This document shows, piece by piece, positions 40,370 through 48,817 of a stretch of 64,000 nt of DNA. Source of the stretch: a virus. The first letter of the stretch is position 1. Every line of letters starts with the position of its first letter. Location of the stretch: positions 27,550-91,549 of IMG/VR virus record IMGVR_UViG_3300049489_000283, one strand, 5' to 3'. The notes beneath the pieces are model-generated. The model was given only the letters and a program-made list of their open reading frames with translations. It ran no database searches and was not told the origin of the DNA. A program made the translations under genes and the position numbers.

Positions 40370-41373
40370 TCGACGTGTCTATACAGATGACCGTAGTGCC
40401 GATCGATCATCGTGATCGATGTCCCGTGGAGTTCTGCCACGGTTGCTGCATCGACTCCAGAGACCAGTAAGTCGGTGATCGACGTGTGGCGGAATGAGTA
40501 CGCTACACACTCTTTTGGTGCTTTTGCGCGTTTCCGCAGTCGCTCGAACCGTCGGCGGATCTTGGAGTAGGTCCAAGGTTCTTTGTCGTTGGCAAGGAAG
40601 AGCGGCCCGGAAACTCTGCCGTGAGCGTGGATCGCAGCGAGCGTTTGCAGGCATGGAGACGGGTAGATCATCCGTGGCTTGCGTGTCTTGCGGCGGTTCT
40701 TGTGTTCCAGGATCTGCCAAGCAGGCTTCGGGACATCTTCGACCCTGAGCTGCGTGACTTCCCCTGGACGAGCGCCAGAGAGTCGCAGGGCCAGCAGGAT
40801 CGATCTGAATGAGGTGACGCGCCGACGATGAAACCTGGAGTCACCGGATGCCTCCCAGAGCTTCAGGAAGAGGTCTCTGGTGATCATGAAGCTGCGGGGA
40901 TCTCCCTTGGTTACAGAGAGTGAATCGAGCGGGTTCGATTTGACCCGTCCCTCTTTGACGCACCACTGGAGCGCTGACTTGATCGCGGCGGCGGCATGGT
41001 GCCGGGTGTTCTGGCCCCAGGTCGGTTTCGATTGGAGCCAGCCGGTGACGTGATAGGGCCGGAGATCCGAGATCGATACCGTCTCGTTGGCGCCGTGAAC
41101 CAAAAACTCGGCAATGTACTCCCTGCGTCGTACCAGCGTCCCTGGAGACGTGAGCCCGCGCGAGACTCGATCTTCCAGATAGTCGAGGTACATCGACAGC
41201 AGGTAGGCCACAGAGAGGCTCTCTCCTGTGCCTCCCGAGGTGATCTGGTCCCAGACCGTCCAGGCGTCTCGCTCGTTGTTGGCCAGCCAGCGATTGGATT
41301 TCTTCTTGCTTCCTTCGACCGGTACTTTGACGTACCAGCCGTTCCTTGCCTCCCAAAAGAAAGGCTTGCTCAT
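40318..41373 (-). CDS. int: Tyrosine recombinase (phage integrase), 351 aa
   Basis: An N-terminal SAM-like domain is followed by the catalytic domain. Arg I lies in LSGARPGEVTQLR (about residue 196), the H-x-x-R box in YSFRHTSITDLL (about 292), and the final His and nucleophile Tyr in IDRHYGHLYRH (about 324). AAGGAG precedes ATG 41373; a longer frame would enter the tRNA gene. It catalyses integration and excision between attP and attB. A tRNA gene ends 19 bases upstream. Confidence 0.93.
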   Translation of the reverse strand: MSKPFFWEARNGWYVKVPVEGSKKKSNRWLANNERDAWTVWDQITSGGTGESLSVAYLLSMYLDYLEDRVSRGLTSPGTLVRRREYIAEFLVHGANETVSISDLRPYHVTGWLQSKPTWGQNTRHHAAAAIKSALQWCVKEGRVKSNPLDSLSVTKGDPRSFMITRDLFLKLWEASGDSRFHRRRVTSFRSILLALRLSGARPGEVTQLRVEDVPKPAWQILEHKNRRKTRKPRMIYPSPCLQTLAAIHAHGRVSGPLFLANDKEPWTYSKIRRRFERLRKRAKAPKECVAYSFRHTSITDLLVSGVDAATVAELHGTSITMIDRHYGHLYRHVDHLTKSASKAISVRNRS

Positions 41374-41392
41374 CTGAATCTCCTTCAAGCAG

Positions 41393-41466
41393 TGGGCGAT
41401 GCAGAACTCGAATCTGCGACCTTCCCGGTGTGAACGGGATGTTCTGGCCAACTGAACTAATCGCCC
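41393..41466 (-). tRNA. tRNA-Val (anticodon CAC)
   Basis: All arms pair: acceptor GGGCGAT with ATCGCCC, D stem GTTC with GAAC, anticodon stem TCCCG with CGGGA around loop TTCACAC, T stem GCAGA with TCTGC around TTCGAGT, discriminator A. The anticodon is CAC (Val, GUG). No CCA is encoded. The position beside the integrase suggests attachment-site involvement. Confidence 0.93.
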
Positions 41467-41664
41467 TTTCGTGGCCGTCCTCCGGACTCCGCTGATACCG
41501 TTTTTGGTATCACTCCGGAAAGCTGCCTCGTTTCAACCAATGATTTGCCGCTGTTTTTGCGTGTGGACTAGCCGGTGTGAACGACAGTGCCACAGCGACT
41601 GACGCGGCGATTTACGTGGTTTTTGGTGGGCAAAGTTGCTCAGAAAGGCTCATCTCGGGAGCCA
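41467..41664. other. Candidate attP region between tRNA and excisionase gene
   Basis: A 198-base gap without a gene. It begins beside the tRNA and contains one of two related inverted repeats (TGATACC ... GGTATCA); the second lies just inside the excisionase gene. That layout fits a phage attachment region with arm-type binding sites. The core crossover cannot be read without the host site. Confidence 0.45.
41493..41512. promoter_or_regulatory. Inverted repeat TGATACC-N6-GGTATCA, copy 1
   Basis: Perfect 7-bp arms around GTTTTT. It shares TTTTGGTATCA with copy 2 at 41677. Likely integrase/excisionase arm sites or an operator. Confidence 0.6.
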
Positions 41665-41961
41665 TTATGACCCGTTTGATACTATTTTGGTATCACGGGA
41701 TCGCTTCTTTTCGATCGCGGCAATGAGACTCTCGCTGAGTCGAGACCTGCTGTGTCGTCGCGGCACAGCGATCGGCTGGATGTCGGGGGTGCGACAGTTG
41801 CGGGCCAGGAATTCGTCCAGCCATTCACGGCGAAACCTGTAGGGCGACTTGCTTGTCACTCGGGAGTGCTGGACCATCCCCAGGCGGCAAAAGCGGCTGA
41901 GACTTTTAACCGAATAGCCGACGTACCTTGCGGCGTCTTGCGTTGATAGCCAGTCCGACAT
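41665..41961 (-). CDS. Excisionase-like MerR/HTH_17 DNA-binding protein, 98 aa
   Basis: The start MSDWLSTQDAARYVGYS, then a second helix and SPYRFRREWLDEFLARN, is the winged helix (HTH_17) of excisionase-type proteins. The C-terminal half is basic and Arg/Ser-rich. The leader ACGGGAGTTCACG precedes the ATG. With the integrase and tRNA it forms the lysogeny recombination module. Confidence 0.85.
   Translation of the reverse strand: MSDWLSTQDAARYVGYSVKSLSRFCRLGMVQHSRVTSKSPYRFRREWLDEFLARNCRTPDIQPIAVPRRHSRSRLSESLIAAIEKKRSRDTKIVSNGS
41677..41695. promoter_or_regulatory. Inverted repeat TGATAC-N7-GTATCA, copy 2
   Basis: 6-bp arms around TATTTTG, sharing TTTTGGTATCA with copy 1, 184 bases away. 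It lies within the last codons of the excisionase gene. Confidence 0.55.
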
Positions 41962-41996
41962 CGTGAACTCCCGTTTGCTTCCGGGAAGTGTCGCGA

Positions 41997-42009
41997 TTTC
42001 TCAGAGAAA
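41997..42009. promoter_or_regulatory. Operator-like palindrome TTTCTCAGAGAAA
   Basis: A perfect 13-bp palindrome between the excisionase gene and the 83-residue gene. Related half-sites occur at 42042-42048 and 42312-42340. It is a candidate repressor site controlling the excisionase promoter. Confidence 0.5.
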
Positions 42010-42020
42010 ATCCAGAGGGT

Positions 42021-42272
42021 TCATTGTTCGTTCTTCCGGATTTTCTCTCGAATTTCCTGTTGCCTTTCGAAAACCTCGTACTGAGAAACTAGCTTTTGGC
42101 TGTACTCGTCCAGCTTTTCGACCGTGTGAAAGAAGGTTCCAGCGTTGGCGCTGAATGACTTCCAGCCCTTGGCCGACATGGCGTTTCTGAGTTTCCGTAG
42201 CCGTGCCGCGACCTCCATGATCTGATCTTCACAGCCGAGGATGTTTTCGGCACTCACCTTTTGGATTGCCAT
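42021..42272 (-). CDS. Helical coiled-coil protein, 83 aa
   Basis: Almost all helix, with AARLRKLRNAMSAKG and ERQQEIREKIRKNEQ at the end. AGAGG precedes the ATG. It is flanked on both sides by TTTCTCTGAG-type inverted repeats. It may be a regulator or recombination accessory factor of the lysogeny module; no family recognised. Confidence 0.65.
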   Translation of the reverse strand: MAIQKVSAENILGCEDQIMEVAARLRKLRNAMSAKGWKSFSANAGTFFHTVEKLDEYSQKLVSQYEVFERQQEIREKIRKNEQ

Positions 42273-42588
42273 ACAAGCCTCTGTTGCTATGTCCGAATTA
42301 GCTCGGGAAACCTCAGAGAAATCTGTTGACTTTCTCTGAGAGTTTGCCCAAGATTCTCCGGGCGTTGGGGGAGATCAACGAGTCAATGCTATCGCGGACA
42401 GTCGAAGAAAGCCAACAGTAATGGCGAACCGCAGGCAATTCCTCACGATTTCCTTGGACACGTCCATCCGAGCCACCACGGGAGTTTCTTGAGGTTGGTG
42501 GCTTGGCGTGGGTGGGATGTCGCAACTCTTTCCACCATGCCGCGACGAGACGGCGGCTTTTCTTCTTTCAACCCTGGAGTCTTGCCTT
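42273..42588. other. Intergenic region upstream of the replication genes
   Basis: Contains the hairpin at 42312-42340 and several short reverse-strand frames up to 75 codons that lack ribosome binding sites and look like chance. As the gap between divergent reverse-strand and forward-strand genes it should hold promoters for both, but the bipartite accessory motif is absent. Confidence 0.4.
42312..42340. promoter_or_regulatory. Inverted repeat CTCAGAGAAA-N9-TTTCTCTGAG
   Basis: Perfect 10-bp arms. It repeats the half-site of the palindrome at 41997 and so may be a second operator for the same protein, placed in the divergent region before the replication genes. Confidence 0.55.
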
Positions 42589-44043
42589 ATGGAATTGGTC
42601 ATCGATCCCGGTTTTGCGTCTCAGCTTGCTTTGTTGTCGGAACGGGAGCTGGCGCAGCTTGAGGAAAAAGTCTTGCTGGAAGGGGTCCAGTCCCCGCTGA
42701 TTTACTGGGTGAATGAAGCTGGCGAGAAGGTGCTTGTGGACGGGCACAACCGCTACGCGGTCTGCCAGCGTCATGGCTTGGGTTTCGAGACGAAGGGCAT
42801 CACGGAGATCGCTCCGGGTGTCGTGACGCGGGAGGACGTTGAGGAGTGGATCGACAAGAACCAGATCGCTCGAAGGAACCTTACGCCGGGCCAGTTCGAG
42901 ATGGTGATAGGCCGGGTTTACAATCGGAGGAAATCGGGACACGGTGGTGTCCGCTGGGATGGACCAACCAGCAAAAACACGGGAGAAAACGAGCAAGAGG
43001 GATCAAGTTGCCAGAGTGGCAACTTGATGCCCGAGACCGGAAGTGAAGCGGCTTCGAAGTCCAAGCCGAAGGCCGATCCGAGGCGGAAAGCTGAAGAGGT
43101 CGCCAGCGAGATGGGCGTCAACCAGAGAAAGGTGATCCGGAGCGCCAAGCGGGCCGAGGTCGCCGACATCCTGAAGGACGCTGGCGAGGCGGATGCAGCG
43201 AATTTCGTGGTCAACATGCCACAGAAGGACATCACGGACGACTGGAACCGGGCGCATGAACTCCACAAGGATGGTCGCGCCATCAGGATGGCAATCGTCG
43301 AGATGATCCTGGGCCGCTACGAGCGGCACCTGAAGGCCGAGGAGAAGAAGGCGGCTGGTCCACCGGCGCCAAAGGCCGAGAAGGAGGAGGCTCCGGTCAA
43401 GGCGAAGGATCTCCAGAAGGACGTGAAGCCGATCAAGAAGCAAGAGGCTGGGGAGTTGTTGCTCCGGCTGCGCCACTCAGATCCGAAGGTCATCCAGTAC
43501 CTGTACGCGGCGCTCTCGAAGGAGGAGGCGATCGTGGGGACACCGCTGAACGGGAAGGAGCTGGCTGACCTGTCGAACCGGATCAAGGCGGCGCAGCAGT
43601 CGGTGAAGGTCTCGCTGTTTAACTCGGTTGTCCGCGATCCAGGTGACACGCTGGTCACTCATGTGAAGAGATGGTGCCGGGAGACGTTCGGGGAGAAGAC
43701 GAAGATCGCAACGTGGCCGACGCTTCAGGAGGTGGAAGCCTACGCGGTTGGTCGGATCAAGGATGAGAAGAAGGCCAAGGCGATCGCAGCTAGCTTCTGG
43801 AACCACTACGAGTCAACCGGGTGGAAACAGGGGAAAGAGCATCCACAGCCGATCAAGAGTTGGGTCGCCACTTTCAACAAGCATCAGAAGCGGATGATCG
43901 AGTGGCACGAGCGAGACTTGAAGGAAGAGCGAGCCAAGAATCCGGCGGCGATCAACAACGATGACTTCGCGATGCCACGAGGGTTCAATAAGCCGGGTGA
44001 AAAGAGGGACATTCCGAGGAGACCCGCGAACGTCGGCGGCTGA
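42589..44043 (+). CDS. ParB/Srx-like N-terminal domain protein, probable replication initiator, 484 aa
   Basis: Residues about 30-95 hold a ParB-like fold with LVDGHNRYAVCQRHGL, the nucleotide-binding box of that family. The middle is charged and Lys/Glu/Pro-rich. The C-terminal 110 residues (AIAASFWNHYESTGWKQG, then WVATFNKHQKRMIEW) resemble the DNA-binding tails of phage replication initiators and helicase loaders. It precedes the DnaB helicase, consistent with origin recognition or helicase loading. GGAG precedes ATG 42589. Confidence 0.75.
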   Translation: MELVIDPGFASQLALLSERELAQLEEKVLLEGVQSPLIYWVNEAGEKVLVDGHNRYAVCQRHGLGFETKGITEIAPGVVTREDVEEWIDKNQIARRNLTPGQFEMVIGRVYNRRKSGHGGVRWDGPTSKNTGENEQEGSSCQSGNLMPETGSEAASKSKPKADPRRKAEEVASEMGVNQRKVIRSAKRAEVADILKDAGEADAANFVVNMPQKDITDDWNRAHELHKDGRAIRMAIVEMILGRYERHLKAEEKKAAGPPAPKAEKEEAPVKAKDLQKDVKPIKKQEAGELLLRLRHSDPKVIQYLYAALSKEEAIVGTPLNGKELADLSNRIKAAQQSVKVSLFNSVVRDPGDTLVTHVKRWCRETFGEKTKIATWPTLQEVEAYAVGRIKDEKKAKAIAASFWNHYESTGWKQGKEHPQPIKSWVATFNKHQKRMIEWHERDLKEERAKNPAAINNDDFAMPRGFNKPGEKRDIPRRPANVGG

Positions 44044-44095
44044 TCTGATCGACTGCTCGTTGTATTCTGTTTCGTGACACTTTGGAGATGAAGTG

Positions 44096-45436
44096 ATGTT
44101 GAGGGAGACGGTACGTCGCAGCGATGCGACGAGGGACATCGATTCGGAAGAGGCACTGCTTGGGTCGTTGATCCTCGACCCAGGCGGCATGGTCTATGTG
44201 GATTCGAAGATCGAAAGGAGGGACTTCTCGTCGGACGCTTGTGGCAAGCTCTATACTGCCATCAAGATGCTGTTTGATGCGAGAAAGCCGTTTGGTGACA
44301 TGGTCATTTTGGTCAGCCATCTCAAGCAGGTTGGCGACTTCGAGAAGGTCGGTGGCTTGGCATATATCGCCAAGCTGACCAGCACGGTAGTCCCGTATAA
44401 TGTGGAATTCTATGTCGAGAATATTTTGCGAGCCTCTCGGCTGCGTGAGATCGACAAGGTGATGAGGGAGGTTATCGAAGCGATTCATGATCACGATGGC
44501 GACGAGCCGCCGGAGCCAGATACCGTGATTCAATTGCTAGATGCAAAGATCAGTGGCGTTGGTCTCCGGCGATCTAATTCTGTGGCAGCAACCCTGCGCC
44601 AATTGGGTGAGCAGCGACTTCAATTGATTGTTCGCAAGAGACACACGAGCGATCAGCCTGCGGAAACTGCCATTGTTCCGACTGGAGTTTTGGCGATCGA
44701 TAATCGATATGGTGGATTTCGATCGACAAACAATGTTGTGATTGCAGCGAGAAGCGGGGAAGGTAAGTCTGCGCTGGCGAAGCAGATTGCTGGCGCGATG
44801 TCTTATCGCGGGTTGAATGTTCGATTTGTAAGCCTTGAGATGTCAGCAAGCGAAGTGAGCGATCGCGTGCTTGCCGAGAGAAGTGGGGTGAATGGTAAGT
44901 ACATATCAAGCGGTGACGTTTCGGTGGAAGAGGAGATGGCCATTTGCGATGTCGTTGAGTCGTGTGAGTCAAATCTGGTGATCGATGCTCCGATCGGCAA
45001 AGATGCGACCTGGGAACGTATCGCGTCAGAGGCCCGGCTACAGAAAGCCACCAAGGGGCTGGACGTGTTGGTGATCGACTACATCCAACTGGTGGCCAAG
45101 TCGGATCAGCGGACGAGCGATTACGATCACCTGACCAGGGTGAGCCACGAGATCAAGCAGCTTGCCAGGGAGCTGGGGATCATCACGCTTACGCTGTCCC
45201 AATTGAACCGGGCGGCGGACTCCGGAGGTGAGAAGCGGCGACCACGATTGTCGGACTTGTCGAGCGCCAGCGCGATCGGCAACGATGCTGACGTGGTTCT
45301 GTTTCTCCACCGCGACGACGACGCCAGTCGCAATTTTTGGCTAATTGTTGGGAAATGGAGGGGAGACAGCCCAGGGGCTTTTGAAGTAAGATTAGACGGA
45401 GCTAGGACAAGATTCCTCGACCGGGAAGATTCTTAG
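44096..45436 (+). CDS. dnaB: DnaB-like replicative helicase, 446 aa
   Basis: The N-terminal DnaB domain (SEEALLGSLILDPGG) is followed by the RecA-like ATPase. Walker A is ARSGEGKSALAKQ near residue 218, Walker B VLVIDYIQLV near 324, then TLSQLNRAAD and the DLSSASAIGNDADVVLFLHR box. The length is usual for DnaB. It unwinds DNA at the replication fork. GGAG precedes ATG 44096. The stop is followed by a forward promoter motif. Confidence 0.93.
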   Translation: MLRETVRRSDATRDIDSEEALLGSLILDPGGMVYVDSKIERRDFSSDACGKLYTAIKMLFDARKPFGDMVILVSHLKQVGDFEKVGGLAYIAKLTSTVVPYNVEFYVENILRASRLREIDKVMREVIEAIHDHDGDEPPEPDTVIQLLDAKISGVGLRRSNSVAATLRQLGEQRLQLIVRKRHTSDQPAETAIVPTGVLAIDNRYGGFRSTNNVVIAARSGEGKSALAKQIAGAMSYRGLNVRFVSLEMSASEVSDRVLAERSGVNGKYISSGDVSVEEEMAICDVVESCESNLVIDAPIGKDATWERIASEARLQKATKGLDVLVIDYIQLVAKSDQRTSDYDHLTRVSHEIKQLARELGIITLTLSQLNRAADSGGEKRRPRLSDLSSASAIGNDADVVLFLHRDDDASRNFWLIVGKWRGDSPGAFEVRLDGARTRFLDREDS

Positions 45437-45444
45437 TTTTTTTC

Positions 45445-45472
45445 GCGCCCTGTCATTCGACGATTTTGGGCC
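45445..45472 (+). promoter_or_regulatory. Promoter-like bipartite motif (forward) before recombination genes
   Basis: GCGCCCTG, 15 bases, GGGCC, followed by AGTGATTC. The spacer is one base longer than in other copies. The next gene starts 59 bases downstream behind the leader ACGGGAGATTCTG. Confidence 0.7.
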
Positions 45473-45530
45473 AGTGATTCAAGACGAAGCCGCAAACTTC
45501 GGTTTGGATTCCAACAAACGGGAGATTCTG

Positions 45531-46514
45531 ATGATTCAAAAGTTAGGCGCCGTGTCGCCAGAAGTGTCGCCAGTTCCTGGTTCCGACGGGTATAGCTACC
45601 ACCACGACTACAGTCGCGTTTCGGCTTCGATGCTGAAGGTGTTCATGCACTCTCGCCGAGAGTATGAGGCGACGTTCGTGACACGCACGATGGAACCGGA
45701 GGGGATGAATAAGGCGATGTCGGTGGGTGATCTCTGCCATGCGATCATCCTGGATAACGCGGCGGTCGATGAGCATGTCTTGCGCTATCCGGAATGGTGC
45801 TACCAGAAGAACGGCAGAAGTCTCGCTGGCGCTTGGTCAAGCAAGGTCGATGGAATCGTCGAACGGCTTAACGGCGGCGAACCATTGGCTGAGATCGCGG
45901 CAGACAAAGAGTATGAGAAGATCAATGACAGCCTGTGGGAGGATCTTGCTTCGCGCAAGAAGTTCCCGCGAATGGCAATGAAGGACGAAGACATTGATCG
46001 ATGTCTTGCGATTGTCGAAGTGTTCAGGCGTCAGAAGTGGGCTAAGGATTTGACGGAGAGCCCGCTGAGCATTGCCGAGAAAGATCTGTTTTGGGTCGAT
46101 CAGGCGACTGGCTTGGAGTGTCGCTGCCGACCGGACTTCATGATCCCAACTCTCGACAAGACTTGGTTTTTCGATTTGAAGATCACGATTAACTGGACTC
46201 CAGAGGACTTCGACAAATACCTGTCTGGCAGACGATTCGGCGGACAGCGTGGATGGGTGCAAGCGATGCACTACTCGAATGGAATCGAGACGCTGTACGG
46301 CAATCCGTCAGAGATGCGGTTCATTTGTTTGAATCCGCAGTATCCACATCAGGTTTGTGTCAATGAGTTGCCGGACAATCTGATTGATGAATGTCGGCGT
46401 CAGTATCGGAAGATCATGACCGACGTGGCTGAGTGCAAGCTGTCTGGTAACTGGGCTGACACCAGTGAAGGCGTTAGGAATTTTTCGACGATTGGTCCAT
46501 GGGATTTAGTCTAA
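45531..46514 (+). CDS. recE: RecE/YqaJ-like PD-(D/E)XK exonuclease, 327 aa
   Basis: Contains CRCRPDFM near residue 197 and FFDLKIT near 212, the D and D-x-K of the nuclease motif, with upstream MSVGDLCHAIILD typical of the RecE C-terminal nuclease domain. It acts 5' to 3' on double-stranded DNA ends and is paired with a RecT-like annealing protein immediately downstream. A frame extending to GTG 45474 would start inside the promoter motif and is rejected. Confidence 0.87.
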   Translation: MIQKLGAVSPEVSPVPGSDGYSYHHDYSRVSASMLKVFMHSRREYEATFVTRTMEPEGMNKAMSVGDLCHAIILDNAAVDEHVLRYPEWCYQKNGRSLAGAWSSKVDGIVERLNGGEPLAEIAADKEYEKINDSLWEDLASRKKFPRMAMKDEDIDRCLAIVEVFRRQKWAKDLTESPLSIAEKDLFWVDQATGLECRCRPDFMIPTLDKTWFFDLKITINWTPEDFDKYLSGRRFGGQRGWVQAMHYSNGIETLYGNPSEMRFICLNPQYPHQVCVNELPDNLIDECRRQYRKIMTDVAECKLSGNWADTSEGVRNFSTIGPWDLV

Positions 46515-46525
46515 GGGAGACACTG

Positions 46526-47413
46526 ATGAGCAAAGATATTTCGACGATTCTTAGCAAGGAGTCGAGCGTTGAAGCGGTTCGTAGCATGTTGCCTTCTTGC
46601 TACAAGGATTTCGCTGATCGATTCATTCAGCGGGCGAAGCTGACGTTTGCCGTCAGCAAGTCTCGCGCGAAGCTGGCTCAGTGCGATCCAAGGTCGGTCG
46701 TTCAGGCGATCTGCGTGGCGGCTGAGTATGGGTTCGCGCTTGACGACAAGTTCGTCTACGCGATCCCGTACCTCAATAAACAGAAAGATCCGGTCACGGG
46801 CAGAGACACTCAGGTGATGGAGTGCCAAGCGACGTTCGACTACAAGGCTTTGGTCGCGGTAGCGCGGCGTCACGGGCTGGTGCTCGACCTTCGCGCGCAG
46901 GAGGTGTGTGAGAAGGATGACTTTGATTACTGTGACGAAGACTTCACGCAGCGGTACCGATTCAGGAAAGCCATCGGAGAGCGAGGAGCGATCGTCGGCG
47001 CCTACGCGGTGGTGTCGTTCCCGAACGGCGGCCATCGCTTTGAGCACATGGCGATCGACGAGCTGAAGAAGGTGCGGGCAGCGTCCAAGAGTCCTGATAG
47101 TCCCGCGTGGCTCAATTGGGAGAACCGGATGTTTTGCAAGGCGGTGGCGAAGCGAGCGCTTACTTACGTGCAAGACAATCCGACGCTGGGCGAGTTGATC
47201 AACTACGACAACCTGGACTACGACATGGACAAGGTTGTCGAGGCAGTTTCGTCTCGGTCTCTCGAAGACCTGACGAGGGAGATCCATGAGTCGGTGAGCA
47301 ACACTCAGAAGCTGAACGTGATCGGGGAAATGGGTGGAGTTCCCCCCGCCGTTCCGTCGCCAGAGGAGCTGGCTGAGATCTATGCGATGGAGTCGGGAAA
47401 CACAGTGAATTGA
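46526..47413 (+). CDS. recT: RecT-like single-strand annealing protein, 295 aa
   Basis: The segments VVQAICVAAEYGFALDD, YAIPYLNKQ, the CQATFDYKALVAVARRHG core and VSFPNGGHRFEHMAIDEL are those of RecT. The C-terminus is acidic. It anneals complementary single strands during phage recombination, working with the RecE-like nuclease. GGGAGACACTG precedes ATG 46526. Confidence 0.92.
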   Translation: MSKDISTILSKESSVEAVRSMLPSCYKDFADRFIQRAKLTFAVSKSRAKLAQCDPRSVVQAICVAAEYGFALDDKFVYAIPYLNKQKDPVTGRDTQVMECQATFDYKALVAVARRHGLVLDLRAQEVCEKDDFDYCDEDFTQRYRFRKAIGERGAIVGAYAVVSFPNGGHRFEHMAIDELKKVRAASKSPDSPAWLNWENRMFCKAVAKRALTYVQDNPTLGELINYDNLDYDMDKVVEAVSSRSLEDLTREIHESVSNTQKLNVIGEMGGVPPAVPSPEELAEIYAMESGNTVN

Positions 47414-47415
47414 TT

Positions 47416-47443
47416 ATGTTCGCGAAACAGATTTCGTGAACAT
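47416..47443 (+). promoter_or_regulatory. Hairpin upstream of the sliding clamp start
   Basis: ATGTTCGCGAAA and TTTCGTGAACAT pair over 12 bp with one G-T, around a 4-base loop. It ends directly before the GGAGG of the next gene and could modulate its translation. Confidence 0.6.
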
Positions 47444-47457
47444 CGGAGGCCAGGAAA

Positions 47458-48543
47458 GTGAAGATAGCAACGGATCAATTCGAGAGCGGGATTCAGTACC
47501 TGTCTGGGTTTGCTGACAGGGACAGCTCCGTGCTGTTTACTCCGCTCTCGGCTGGGTCGCTCGTGATCGCGTCGGTGGTCGGTCAGGTCGGACAGGGTGA
47601 ATACCTGTTTCGGCCTACCGAGCCGCTTGCTGAGAGGTTTGCCGTCAGGGCATCAACGATCGCGTCGATCGCTGCCGTCGCTAGCGGTGATGATGTTGAA
47701 TATCGCCCAGGAAGCAGCTCGATGTTTGTGAGCGGATCGGCTTCGTGGTGGGTTCCGTATGTCAGTATCGACGAGGTGCCTCCTCGCATGGATGTCGATC
47801 CGGAGTCGTGGGTCAGTCTCGACGGCAAGTCGATCAAGTGGCTGTCGATGATGCGGGTCACGGTCTGCGATAAGGACCAGACTGGAGTTCTCGACTGTGT
47901 GCTTCTGGACGTAAAGGCCAATCAGGATGGTCGGTCTGGTCGCCGTACCTGGGTGTCGTGTGATCGAGCCGCGATGCTGGTCGTGGACACCAAGGACGTA
48001 GACTGCTCTCACTCAGTCAAGCTGCTGATCGAGGGGCGGTTGATTCCGCTGATCATGGCTACGTGCGAGAGCGGATCTGCTGTCGAGATCAGGGTTGGCA
48101 TTAGCCGGTACTCGGTCCAGTGTGGCAAGAGGACCGCTACCTTTGGCCTGCGGCGCGGAGTGTATCCCCGTGAGTGGGTCCGGGTCCACGAGTCAACGAG
48201 CAAGATGTCACTGGCTGGTCATCACGCTGCGATTGTTTCGCGCGAGTCGCTTTGGCAGGCCGTGCGGCAGAGTGGCGCGTCCCGTGGTGCCGTGGAGATC
48301 TCTACGGACTATCGCGGAGTCGTGGTCAGGTCGGCGGAAGAAGAGATTGAATCTGAGATCGTGATCGCGTCAGAGGTGCTCCCTGGTCTTGGCCCGGTCG
48401 TGATCAAGGGGTCGTACGCTCGAAGGCTGTCGGAGTTGTGGCCCAGTGAGCGGATCGAGATCTACAGCAGCGATTCGAAGAGCCCGGTGGTTTTGCGTGG
48501 AGGCGCTGCGGTCGCTGTCGTTCAGCCTTTAGTAAGGAGCTAG
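47458..48543 (+). CDS. dnaN: DNA polymerase III beta-like sliding clamp, 361 aa
   Basis: Length, even alternation of strands across three putative 120-residue domains, and the end VLRGGAAVAVVQPLV (compare the usual DnaN ending with a Pro-x-Arg or similar) support a clamp. It would encircle DNA and tether a polymerase, probably that of the host since none is visible here. GTG start behind GGAGG. Confidence 0.6.
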   Translation: MKIATDQFESGIQYLSGFADRDSSVLFTPLSAGSLVIASVVGQVGQGEYLFRPTEPLAERFAVRASTIASIAAVASGDDVEYRPGSSSMFVSGSASWWVPYVSIDEVPPRMDVDPESWVSLDGKSIKWLSMMRVTVCDKDQTGVLDCVLLDVKANQDGRSGRRTWVSCDRAAMLVVDTKDVDCSHSVKLLIEGRLIPLIMATCESGSAVEIRVGISRYSVQCGKRTATFGLRRGVYPREWVRVHESTSKMSLAGHHAAIVSRESLWQAVRQSGASRGAVEISTDYRGVVVRSAEEEIESEIVIASEVLPGLGPVVIKGSYARRLSELWPSERIEIYSSDSKSPVVLRGGAAVAVVQPLVRS

Positions 48544-48547
48544 TTTG

Positions 48548-48817
48548 ATGGCATGGAAGCAGGCAGAGTTTGCGCTGGCGAGTCCGAAGAATCTTCAGGA
48601 GCACGTCAGCGCAAGCGGTAAGGACGATGGTTTTGAGCCGCAGAAGTGCTGTTCCCCGACGAGGCACGCGCCAGGGACTTGGGAGAAGGTGGAGGTTCTG
48701 GCTCAGAGGCTCAGGGATTGCCAGCCGCTGTGGCATGATTCGGACGCGAAGCTGGAGAGGCCGCTTACAGAGTACGACATCCTCACGGGTATGATCGGAA
48801 GGAGATACGGGAACTGA
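48548..48817 (+). CDS. Small conserved-type phage protein, 89 aa
   Basis: The segment HAPGTWEKVEVLAQRLRDCQ, then PLWHDSDA, is of a kind I recall from small proteins in many phage replication regions (PGT-x-x-K-x-x-x-L-x-x-R ... L-x-H-x-x-D). AAGGAG precedes the ATG. The stop overlaps the methyltransferase start (TGATGG). Function unknown. Confidence 0.7.
   Translation: MAWKQAEFALASPKNLQEHVSASGKDDGFEPQKCCSPTRHAPGTWEKVEVLAQRLRDCQPLWHDSDAKLERPLTEYDILTGMIGRRYGN

Noticed and set aside
42313-42602. Short reverse-strand frames before the replication genes
   Set aside because: No ribosome binding sites, unlike neighbours, and they overlap the forward start region.
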